In this document: positions 8,927-16,437 of the stretch, piece by piece
Position numbering within the stretch: position 1 is the first letter of the stretch
Layout: every line of letters begins with the position of its first letter
Source: a bacterium
GTDB taxonomy: Bacteria > Fibrobacterota > Fibrobacteria > UBA11236
Assembly: GCA_900299345.1 (NCBI GenBank)
Contig: OMJM01000044.1
Coordinates: 80,740-144,739 of the forward strand
DNA length: 64,000 bases
Direction of reading: 5' to 3'
Made by a program: the position numbers and the translations under genes
Notes under the pieces: model-generated
What the model saw: only the letters and a program-made list of their open reading frames with translations
Database searches by the model: none
Told to the model about the DNA's origin: nothing

Positions 8927-10090
8927 TCAAAGTGCTTTGTCGGATGGAGTGACGAAGATCAGTGGGATGTGAATCCGCGTCCAAATCACCAATGCGGAGA
9001 TTACAAACGTTGAGGCGAGCGCCAAATGCAATGCGTGGGCGCCCGGCCAAATATCCGTGGATACCCGCGCGGCGGTTGCCAGAACAATCAAAATGCCATA
9101 AGCCAATGTTTGTCTTCGGTTTCTATCCAGGAGATCAAGCCGCCCGCCATGCGCTGTGACGACGCGCGTGGCAATGGAAAGCGTCAGCCACAGAAATCCG
9201 GTGATGAAGATCAGATGTTCCCAAGCCAGAGTATATGTCGGGAAGAAAACGGGCAGCACCAAACCCATCGCGATGAAATATGGTGCGACCCGGCCGCCTG
9301 TCAGATAGGCCGGAAATTTGGATGGCACATGTTGAACCCGAAGACTGCAAGACAGGAACCACAGCCAGACCACCGCTCGGATTCCATATCCTATGCGTGT
9401 CGAAAGGGCATGGACTCCCCAATACTGTACTCCATAACTCAGTAAAAAGGTGAGACCCAACAACAAAAGAAACCGGATCGAAGAGTTCGATTGCGAGCTC
9501 AACGACTTTGGATCAATCACAGCATTACCAAATAATTTTGGCAGCAAAAATCCTCCGACTCCCATAATCAGCAACAAAGGGAACGCCTGATACTGCAACA
9601 ATATTTCCGTCCGGGAGGGTATGACATCCCACCAACCCGCCAGTATCAGCAAACGAAGCGTTGTTCCCTTGAGATCCGCCAACATGGCGAGTGCGATGAA
9701 GACGAAGAATGCGGGCGGATTGTTGCGGCGTTTGGGAAATCGTATGAGAATGAACGTTCCAAAATTGAGAAGCAGAAACAGATGAAACATCTGGCTCAGG
9801 CCATATTCACCGAATAATGCCGCAACAGTGGTCCCTGCCAACCCGATGATGAACAGGGCCAGGGTCAGTGCTCCAAGAGGAGGTACGCCCAAGACCTTCG
9901 GCAGCATGGTGCAGAGAAATCCGAGAATAAAGCTGAAGAGAAACCCCTGTATCTGTATGATGGCGTGGCCTTGTCCTGGATAAGGGAATAGTTGCGGCCA
10001 GAAATAACTGGGGATCCACACCCCCAAACCGATGAGAGCACAGAATAATCCCAAGGGGAAAAGCAGTCGATAAGGTTCATGTCGAATCAT
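8927..10090 (-). CDS. nnrS: NnrS-family multi-spanning membrane protein
   Basis: About 387 residues with roughly twelve hydrophobic helices. The N-terminal PYRLLFPLGLFCALIG and the following HAIIQIQGFLFSFILGFLCTMLPK are typical of NnrS. NnrS is a haem- and copper-containing membrane protein linked to NO stress in denitrifiers; its biochemical activity is not settled. The ATG at 10090 is preferred to 10105 because the earlier codon lies inside a strong sigma-54-like element. It is transcribed towards the nos operon but has its own upstream signal. A role in protection from nitrosative stress is inferred. Confidence 0.8.
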   Translation of the reverse strand: MIRHEPYRLLFPLGLFCALIGLGVWIPSYFWPQLFPYPGQGHAIIQIQGFLFSFILGFLCTMLPKVLGVPPLGALTLALFIIGLAGTTVAALFGEYGLSQMFHLFLLLNFGTFILIRFPKRRNNPPAFFVFIALAMLADLKGTTLRLLILAGWWDVIPSRTEILLQYQAFPLLLIMGVGGFLLPKLFGNAVIDPKSLSSQSNSSIRFLLLLGLTFLLSYGVQYWGVHALSTRIGYGIRAVVWLWFLSCSLRVQHVPSKFPAYLTGGRVAPYFIAMGLVLPVFFPTYTLAWEHLIFITGFLWLTLSIATRVVTAHGGRLDLLDRNRRQTLAYGILIVLATAARVSTDIWPGAHALHLALASTFVISALVIWTRIHIPLIFVTPSDKAL

Positions 10091-10104
10091 GGCTGATGAG
10101 AGCA

Positions 10105-10120
10105 AGCAAATGAAGTGCCA
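10105..10120 (-). promoter_or_regulatory. sigma-54-like promoter of nnrS
   Basis: Minus-strand TGGCACTTCATTTGCT fits TGGCAC-N5-TTGC in every fixed position. The predicted start of transcription (about 10094) is only four bases before the ATG at 10090, so the mRNA would be nearly leaderless. Confidence 0.5.
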
Positions 10121-10225
10121 TGTTCAGCTTTTCATCTTAAAGACAAGATGTCAAAATCCTCGCGCATTCTGGCAGAACAAACTCTTTGAAGCCGTACCCG
10201 TTGCGTCCGTAGTATTAGCGGCGCC

Positions 10226-10912
10226 ATGAGGTTCCTTGACTCCACCGTCATCAACTCCGACACGTTCTGGTTTTTTGGTGTGTTCGCGTTTCCCATCGCA
10301 ATCGGATTGCTCAGCGGATTGACCCATTGCGCCGCCATGTGCGGGCCCATTCATTTCTTCCTGATGCGGCGCGGGACACGCTATGGCCTTTGGTTCTATC
10401 ACTTGGGGCGCGTCGCGACCTATGCGGTTTTGGGAGTCATTGCGGGAACCTTGGGACATTGGTTCAAGGTTCCCGGCGCAGCGTGGATCTGGATCGCGCT
10501 CTACGTAGTGATGGGATTGAAGATTCTCGGTGTGCCTCTGTGGCCCCAATCGTGGGAAACGCGTTACGGCGCATGGTTGATGCGGCGTTTGAGTCCGATG
10601 ATGTCCAATGCGGAATCCCAATCGCGAAGCATTTTGTTTTTGCCTCTGGGGTTTGCCGCGGGATTTCTTCCCTGCGTCACCACTCAAGCGGGTTTGGCAT
10701 GGGCCGCCGCAGCTTCCAATCCGCGTATCGGAGGAGCGGGCATGCTGTTGTTGGGAGTGGTAACCTTGCCGTTGTTCTTGGCCTGGCCGCGCAAATGGTT
10801 TCCAGTCAAGGGAAGCCGCTATCACATCCTGTTGGGAATCGGTTTGCTGGTGCTTGCGGCGTGGCGCGCGCATGGCGTGATTTTTGCAAACCACCCGGTG
10901 ACGTGCCATTGA
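10226..10912 (+). CDS. SafE/UreH-type membrane protein of the cbb3 cluster
   Basis: 228 residues with about six helices. The first helix carries GLTHCAAMCGPI, the Cys-containing signature of the UreH/SafE-like transmembrane family seen at the ends of cco operons. Such proteins are proposed to help copper supply or cytochrome oxidase assembly; this is family knowledge, not proven here. First gene of the rightward cco operon and followed 22 bases later by a cytochrome c. No ribosome site is seen before the ATG. A weak -10-like TAGTAT ten bases upstream would also give a very short leader. Confidence 0.7.
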   Translation: MRFLDSTVINSDTFWFFGVFAFPIAIGLLSGLTHCAAMCGPIHFFLMRRGTRYGLWFYHLGRVATYAVLGVIAGTLGHWFKVPGAAWIWIALYVVMGLKILGVPLWPQSWETRYGAWLMRRLSPMMSNAESQSRSILFLPLGFAAGFLPCVTTQAGLAWAAAASNPRIGGAGMLLLGVVTLPLFLAWPRKWFPVKGSRYHILLGIGLLVLAAWRAHGVIFANHPVTCH

Positions 10913-10934
10913 AAGGCCAGTGAAGGAGACGCGC

Positions 10935-11483
10935 ATGAGCGAACACAATGACTCCATGAAGAACCAGAGATTGGCGGAATATTTCATCCTTTCGATGATT
11001 ATCGCCATTGGAACACCCGTATGTCTCCTGTGGGGATTTCAAAATGGCGAACGCATGGGCGCCAAGGCGTTCCTGTCAAACGGACAAAATTCCTCTGTCA
11101 TTTCGTCCAAAACTTCCATGGAGATGTTTCTGTCGTCGACGCACAACATCGAAGAAGGCAAGGAGTTGTTCCAGAAGAATTGCACAGCCTGTCATGGCGA
11201 ACAAGCGGATGGAAAGGGACCGGCAGCCACCGCTTTAACCCCGCCGCCGCGCGACTTCATGAACCCGGATGCCAAATGGACACGCAGTCGTGAGCCACAG
11301 GATGTTTTCAAAACCATTTCCGAGGGCAGTCCGGGCACGGCCATGCCGTCCTTTTCCGCTTCGCTTGCAGTGAAAGAACGCTGGGCGCTGACGCATTATC
11401 TCGGCACATTGCCTGGGATGAAGGGACAGTTCAAGCCGGTGGATGAAGCGACCGCACGGAATCTTGCCGGGGAGACACCCTGA
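10935..11483 (+). CDS. membrane-anchored monohaem cytochrome c
   Basis: 182 residues: an N-terminal uncleaved membrane helix (about 17-37), a linker, then one cytochrome c domain with haem site CTACHGEQADGKGP and probable methionine ligand in GTAMPSF. The ATG at 10935 has AAGGAG six bases upstream; a GTG at 10920 is less likely. Its stop overlaps the ccoS start. The CcoP of this operon has only one haem c, so this second anchored cytochrome could supply the missing electron-entry haem of the oxidase. That role is inferred from position and haem count. Confidence 0.8.
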   Translation: MSEHNDSMKNQRLAEYFILSMIIAIGTPVCLLWGFQNGERMGAKAFLSNGQNSSVISSKTSMEMFLSSTHNIEEGKELFQKNCTACHGEQADGKGPAATALTPPPRDFMNPDAKWTRSREPQDVFKTISEGSPGTAMPSFSASLAVKERWALTHYLGTLPGMKGQFKPVDEATARNLAGETP

Positions 11484-11644
11484 TGTCCGTGCTCTACATC
11501 CTGATACCGGTTTCCATCGCGTTGGCCGCCGGTTTTGTCCTCGTGTGTCTGGCCGCGATTCGCGGAGGTCAGTTCGACGATCTCGAAAGTCCGCGGTGGC
11601 GGGTGCTGTTTGACGAAAAAGTCCAAGGGAGAAAACAGAAATGA
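11483..11644 (+). CDS. ccoS: cbb3 oxidase assembly protein CcoS
   Basis: Short gene of 53 residues: one N-terminal membrane helix ([19 protein letters not shown]) followed by a conserved segment with [15 protein letters not shown], the hallmark of CcoS. CcoS is needed for insertion of redox cofactors into cbb3 oxidase. It overlaps the preceding cytochrome stop and shares ATGA with ccoNO, so translation of the three is coupled. Length is normal for the family. Confidence 0.9.
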   Translation: MSVLYILIPVSIALAAGFVLVCLAAIRGGQFDDLESPRWRVLFDEKVQGRKQK

Positions 11645-13746
11645 TCAAAGTCAAATACGACGACGCCATCGTGAAAATGTTTCTCATCGCATCCCTGTTC
11701 TGGGGCGCGGCGGGAATGCTGGCGGGTCTGACGCTGGCGCTGCAACTGGCGGACTGGCACTTCAATTTCGGGTTGAAGTACATCAACTTCGGACGCCTGC
11801 GCCCGTTGCACACCAACGCGGTGATTTTCGCTTTTGCGGGGAACGCCATTTTTTGCGGTGTCTATTACTCCATGCAGCGCCTGCTCAAAACCCGGCTATA
11901 CAGCGATCTGTTGTCCCGCCTTCATTTCTGGGGATGGCAGATCATCATCGCACTGGGTGGAACGGGATTCCTCTTCGGCATCACGGCGGGTAAAGAATAC
12001 GCCGAGCTGGAATGGCCCTTGGACGTTCTCGTCGCCGTGGTGTGGTTGGTTTTCGCGGCCAATTTTTTCGGAACGCTGTTCCGGCGGCGCGAGAAACAGC
12101 TCTATGTCGCCATCTGGTTTTACATGGGAACGATCGTGACCATCACCGTGCTGCATGTGGTGAACTCCTTGGAGATACCCGTGTCGCTCACCAAGAGCTA
12201 TCCCATTTATGCCGGTGTCCAGGACGCACTGGTGCAGTGGTGGTACGGCCACAACGCCGTGGGATTCTTTTTGACCACTCCCTTCCTCGGACTCATGTAC
12301 TACTTCATGCCCAAGGCCGCCGAACGCCCGGTGTATTCCTACCGGCTTTCCATCATGCACTTCTGGGCGCTGGTGTTTCTCTACATCTGGGCGGGTCCGC
12401 ACCATCTCCACTATACGGCGCTCCCGGACTGGGCGCAATCGCTTGGAATGGTTTTCTCGGTCATGCTGCTTGCGCCCTCATGGGGAGGCATGATTAACGG
12501 CTTGCTCACCTTGCGCGGCGCATGGGACAAACTGCGCATCGATCCCGTGCTCAAATTCTTTGCCGCCGCAGTGACGTTCTATGGCATGTCCACCTTCGAG
12601 GGTCCGCTCATGTCGATCAAGAGCGTAAACGCCCTGTCGCATTACACTGACTGGACCATCGGTCACGTGCACAACGGCGCGCTGGGATGGGTGGCGCTGC
12701 TCATCTTCGGCATGGCCTACTGGCTGGTTCCGCGCCTGTGGCGCACCAAGCTTTACAGTATCGGCCTGGCCAATGCGCATTTCTGGCTGGCGATGGTGGG
12801 CATTCTCTTTTACATCGTCTCCATGTGGGCGGCGGGAATCACGCAGGGATTGATGTGGAAGGAATTCACGCCGGACGGCATGCTCGCCTATCCCAATTTC
12901 GTGGAGACGGTGACCAAGCTGATTCCGTTCTATTGGGGCCGTGCCCTGGGTGGTTCCCTCTTTCTCGCGGGCCTTGTGCTGATGTTGTTCAACCTGGTGA
13001 AAACGGCGGGTACCGGCAGTTTTGCCGACGAGGAAGTGACATTGCCGGATAATCAAGAGGAGACGCATAAGATCGCGCACTGGCATCAGATCGTGGAACG
13101 CAAACCTTTGCTGCTCGCCTTCCTGACCTTGGTGGTGATTTTGATCGGCGGACTGGTGGAAATGGTGCCCACCTTCCTCATCCGCAGCAACATACCCACC
13201 ATCGCCTCGGTCAAACCTTATACTCCGCTGGAGTTGGAAGGCCGCGACATCTATGTGCGGGAAGGTTGCTACACGTGCCATTCGCAAATGATCCGTCCCT
13301 TCCGCGACGAAGTGGAACGCTACGGAGACTATTCCAAGCCCGGGGAATTCGTGTATGATCATCCCTTTCAGTGGGGCTCCAAGCGCACCGGGCCTGATCT
13401 GCAGCGCGTGGGCGGCAAGTACAGCAACTTGTGGCACGCCCGCCATCTGGACGATCCCCGAGTGACTTCGCCGGGATCGGTGATGCCCCCATATCACTTC
13501 CTGCTGGTCGAGAAACTCAACTTTGGTCATGTTGCCAGAAAAGTTCATGTCATGCGCAAACTCGGTGTGCCCTATTCCAATGAAGAAGAACAGAACGCGG
13601 TTCAGATAGCGCGGGAACAGGCTCAAGGAATTGCGGACGATTTGCAAAAGGAAGGTCTGGAAAACATGGCCGACAAGGAAGTCGTGGCCTTGATCTCCTA
13701 CCTGCAGCGTTTGGGAACGGATATCAAAAAAGGAGGCGCACAATGA
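11641..13746 (+). CDS. ccoNO: cbb3-type cytochrome c oxidase, fused subunits I and II (CcoN-CcoO)
   Basis: Catalytic core of the high-affinity terminal oxidase, 701 residues. Residues 1-460 are CcoN with about twelve helices and the haem and CuB histidines (for example [29 protein letters not shown]). After a short linker and a further helix (about 497-515), residues 525-700 are CcoO with haem c site [14 protein letters not shown] fusion is known from Bacteroidota and relatives and helps place the organism. The enzyme reduces O2 to water at micro-oxic levels and pumps protons. Confidence 0.95.
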   Translation: MIKVKYDDAIVKMFLIASLFWGAAGMLAGLTLALQLADWHFNFGLKYINFGRLRPLHTNAVIFAFAGNAIFCGVYYSMQRLLKTRLYSDLLSRLHFWGWQIIIALGGTGFLFGITAGKEYAELEWPLDVLVAVVWLVFAANFFGTLFRRREKQLYVAIWFYMGTIVTITVLHVVNSLEIPVSLTKSYPIYAGVQDALVQWWYGHNAVGFFLTTPFLGLMYYFMPKAAERPVYSYRLSIMHFWALVFLYIWAGPHHLHYTALPDWAQSLGMVFSVMLLAPSWGGMINGLLTLRGAWDKLRIDPVLKFFAAAVTFYGMSTFEGPLMSIKSVNALSHYTDWTIGHVHNGALGWVALLIFGMAYWLVPRLWRTKLYSIGLANAHFWLAMVGILFYIVSMWAAGITQGLMWKEFTPDGMLAYPNFVETVTKLIPFYWGRALGGSLFLAGLVLMLFNLVKTAGTGSFADEEVTLPDNQEETHKIAHWHQIVERKPLLLAFLTLVVILIGGLVEMVPTFLIRSNIPTIASVKPYTPLELEGRDIYVREGCYTCHSQMIRPFRDEVERYGDYSKPGEFVYDHPFQWGSKRTGPDLQRVGGKYSNLWHARHLDDPRVTSPGSVMPPYHFLLVEKLNFGHVARKVHVMRKLGVPYSNEEEQNAVQIAREQAQGIADDLQKEGLENMADKEVVALISYLQRLGTDIKKGGAQ

Positions 13747-13934
13747 CGCGTTTGGTGATGGAAAATTCAGGTTTGGCCCTGTGGCCGGTAATCTCGCTTT
13801 TCATTTTCGGTGGTTCGTGCATCGGCATGGTCTTGTGGCTGTTCCGTTCGGGTTCCGGCGAGGTTTACCGCCGGATGGGTGCCATGGCGCTCGATGATGT
13901 GGATCGCGCGCCGATCGGAGGACGTCAGCCATGA
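13743..13934 (+). CDS. ccoQ: small cbb3 oxidase subunit CcoQ-like
   Basis: 63 residues with one membrane helix ([21 protein letters not shown]) and a short basic tail, the size and position of CcoQ between ccoO and ccoP. CcoQ proteins stabilise the oxidase complex but are poorly conserved, so the call rests mainly on position. It overlaps ccoNO and ccoP by four bases each. Confidence 0.75.
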   Translation: MTRLVMENSGLALWPVISLFIFGGSCIGMVLWLFRSGSGEVYRRMGAMALDDVDRAPIGGRQP

Positions 13935-14527
13935 CGGAGCACGATCAGATATTGGATCACGGGCAGGACTACGACGGCATCCGGGAGTACGACAATCCGC
14001 TTCCCCAGTGGTTCGTGCTGATGTTTTACGCCACCATCGCGTTCGCGTTTCTCTACATGGCCTATTACGGTGGAGTGACTTTGGGTGTGATGCGCGCCGC
14101 CGGAGTGGAACAGAACCGGGCGTATTCGCAGGCGCGGCTGGCGCTCCAGTTGAACGAGGCGGCCAAAGCGAAACAACCGTTTATGGAACCGCAGGATCAT
14201 GAAGGTCTCATGGTGCTGTTGAAGACTCCGTCCAGCATTTCGCGCGGCGAAGCGCTGTTCAAGGCGAATTGCGTTCCATGTCACGGAGAGCAGGGGCAGG
14301 GGGTTATTGGCCCCAACTTGGCCGATAATTTCTGGCTGCATGGCGGAAAGCCCGAAGAAATCGTGCAAACGATTTCGCACGGCTGGCCCGACAAGGGCAT
14401 GCCCGCATGGGAAGCCGCTCTGGGCCCGGAGAAGGTCCATTGGCTCGCCGCCTATGTGCTCATGTTGAAGGGAAAACCGGTGGATAATCCCAAGCCCCCG
14501 CAGGGCGTGGAGGAAACCGTCGAGTGA
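13931..14527 (+). CDS. ccoP: cbb3 oxidase subunit III (CcoP), monohaem form
   Basis: 198 residues. The N-terminal part has the CcoP start motif (YDGIREYDNPLPQWF) and one membrane helix (about 33-53). One cytochrome c domain follows, with haem site CVPCHGEQGQG and a methionine in GMPAWEAAL. Classical CcoP has two haem c groups; this one has a single CxxCH, as in several Bacteroidota. It overlaps ccoG by four bases. Confidence 0.9.
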   Translation: MTEHDQILDHGQDYDGIREYDNPLPQWFVLMFYATIAFAFLYMAYYGGVTLGVMRAAGVEQNRAYSQARLALQLNEAAKAKQPFMEPQDHEGLMVLLKTPSSISRGEALFKANCVPCHGEQGQGVIGPNLADNFWLHGGKPEEIVQTISHGWPDKGMPAWEAALGPEKVHWLAAYVLMLKGKPVDNPKPPQGVEETVE

Positions 14528-15951
14528 ATTCCGGAGCCGGAACGGTGGAGGCGCCGCGTCTGGATTTGAGACTGGGTGAAAACGACACTCAGCCCACCAT
14601 TGGTGTGGGTGGTCGCCGGGTCTGGCTCTATCCCCGGGAAACCAAGGGACGAAAAACCACAAATCGAACACGCGTCGCGTGGCTGTTGCTTGCCATCTAT
14701 CTCGGCGTTCCGTGGTTGCAATGGCATGGCGCTCCTTTGATCCAAGTGGATGTCTTTGCGCGGCGACTGCTTTTGCTGGGGCATTCCTATTACCCGCAGG
14801 ACATCAAGCTTTTTCTGCCGGGATTTTTTGCCTTCATCATCGCAGTCTTCTTTGTGACCGCGAAATTCGGACGCGTGTGGTGCGGGTGGGCATGTCCGCA
14901 AACCGTATTTCTCCAATTCGTATTTGCACCCATCGAGCGTTGGATCGAAGGACGTTCTTTCGCGCGCCGTTCACGCGATGCCGCGGGATTATCGGTTGAT
15001 GGGTTGTGGCGAAAAATCGCCAAGCACCTTGTCTTTTTCGTGGTGGCCTTTCTCATCGGCAATACGGCGCTGGCTTATTTCTGGGGACGCGACAATGTTT
15101 TGTGGGCACTCTCCCACCCTCCGATGGAAAATCCGGCGGGGTTTGCGTTCGTCGTCGCGTTCTCGCTCTTGTTTTACTGGGTGTTCTCGTATTTCAAGGA
15201 ACAGGCTTGTGTGTTGATTTGCCCCTATGCCCGGCTCCAGAGCGTGTTGCTGGATGAGCGCAGTTTGATTGTGGGGTACGACGCACGGCGCGGTGAGATG
15301 CGCGGCAAGGGGGTGAAGGGAAACCGCGAAGGGTTGGGCGATTGCGTGGATTGCCGCCATTGCGTGCAGGTGTGTCCCACAGGCATCGACATCCGCAAGG
15401 GCGTGCAGTTGGAATGCCTCGCCTGCACCCGCTGCATGGACGCGTGCGACTCCATCATGACAGCGTGGAAAAAACCGACGGGCCTCATCCGCTATGACTC
15501 GCTGTCGGGACTGGAAGGACACCCTATCCGGGGAATTCGCAAACGCCTGACCACTTATTTCATCCTCGCATGCGTACTGGCGGGTTTCTCTGCAGTCCTG
15601 ATCGTCACCCGTCCCGAAACGGCGGTGGATGTGGTGCGTCGCGGGTCCAATCCGTATTACCACATCGGCGCGGATTCCATCCTGAACACGTTCACCGTGC
15701 ACATCCGCAACAAGGGGATGCAGCGACGCACCTTCGAAGTGCAGTTCGGCGAATCCTTCCGCGGCCGCCACAACTGGCAGGGCCGCAAGTTCGCGGTCGG
15801 CGCCGGTCAACTGCAGACGTTGCAGCTCGACGTGACCTCTCTCCGCGACGAGTTTCGTTTCGGAAAGCGCGATCTCAAACTCGTTCTTGAAGGCGATGGA
15901 ACACAACGGAAATTCGGCGCCATGCTCGTCGGCCCGTTCGGGAGTCATTGA
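14524..15951 (+). CDS. ccoG: cbb3 oxidase accessory iron-sulfur protein CcoG
   Basis: 475 residues, polytopic membrane protein with two ferredoxin-type clusters in the middle. Cysteine patterns CVDCRHCVQVCPTGIDI and CLACTRCMDACDS are seen, plus CGWACPQTVF and CVLICPYARLQ near the membrane helices. The C-terminal 110 residues form an Ig-like periplasmic domain. CcoG is a cupric reductase that supports copper delivery to cbb3 oxidase. It starts with GTG in the ccoP stop overlap. Length is typical for FixG/CcoG. Confidence 0.92.
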   Translation: MNSGAGTVEAPRLDLRLGENDTQPTIGVGGRRVWLYPRETKGRKTTNRTRVAWLLLAIYLGVPWLQWHGAPLIQVDVFARRLLLLGHSYYPQDIKLFLPGFFAFIIAVFFVTAKFGRVWCGWACPQTVFLQFVFAPIERWIEGRSFARRSRDAAGLSVDGLWRKIAKHLVFFVVAFLIGNTALAYFWGRDNVLWALSHPPMENPAGFAFVVAFSLLFYWVFSYFKEQACVLICPYARLQSVLLDERSLIVGYDARRGEMRGKGVKGNREGLGDCVDCRHCVQVCPTGIDIRKGVQLECLACTRCMDACDSIMTAWKKPTGLIRYDSLSGLEGHPIRGIRKRLTTYFILACVLAGFSAVLIVTRPETAVDVVRRGSNPYYHIGADSILNTFTVHIRNKGMQRRTFEVQFGESFRGRHNWQGRKFAVGAGQLQTLQLDVTSLRDEFRFGKRDLKLVLEGDGTQRKFGAMLVGPFGSH

Positions 15952-16437
15952 ATGCGCATTCCGGCATGGATGATTTTGTTGGGGGCTTCGGCCATCATTG
16001 CCATCGGTTCCTCACTGGGACTCGTGTATGTGGCGGATCATAACCAGCGAGGGTTGGTGCGGGGCGATTATTACGAAGCCGGCGTGCGTCTGGACGAGCA
16101 GCGGCTACGCGAGGCACGATTCGATTCACTGGATTTCGATCTCGAGCTCATTGAACAGGCAAATGGGTTGGTAGTGAAAAACCATGCGGTGAACAAAGCA
16201 GCAAGGGAACGGATGCGTTCCTATCGTCTTTCCTTGGAATTGCAAAGGCCGGATGATCCCGGCGCGGACCGGAAATTGAATCTCGAACCGAATTCTCTGT
16301 CCTCTTCGGACACGACATTGCGTTGGTCGATCCAAACGCCGCCGCTGCGTAAAGGCCGATGGAATTGCCGTATGATTTTCATGGAGCAAGGGCGCCCGAT
16401 CATGGAGCGTTCCTTCACGCATTATGCGGGTGGATAG
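15952..16437 (+). CDS. ccoH: FixH/CcoH-like oxidase assembly protein
   Basis: 161 residues: one N-terminal membrane helix followed by a periplasmic FixH-type domain with the usual RGDYYEAGVRLDEQ segment. FixH/CcoH proteins help stabilise or load the oxidase together with the CcoI copper ATPase. It follows ccoG without a gap and overlaps ccoI by 14 bases. Sequence similarity in this family is low outside the YYE segment; position supports the name. Confidence 0.82.
   Translation: MRIPAWMILLGASAIIAIGSSLGLVYVADHNQRGLVRGDYYEAGVRLDEQRLREARFDSLDFDLELIEQANGLVVKNHAVNKAARERMRSYRLSLELQRPDDPGADRKLNLEPNSLSSSDTTLRWSIQTPPLRKGRWNCRMIFMEQGRPIMERSFTHYAGG

Noticed and set aside
12478..13743. A 421-codon open frame on the - strand
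   Set aside because: Antisense to ccoNO; histidine-rich only because of the haem-ligand and aromatic codons on the other strand.
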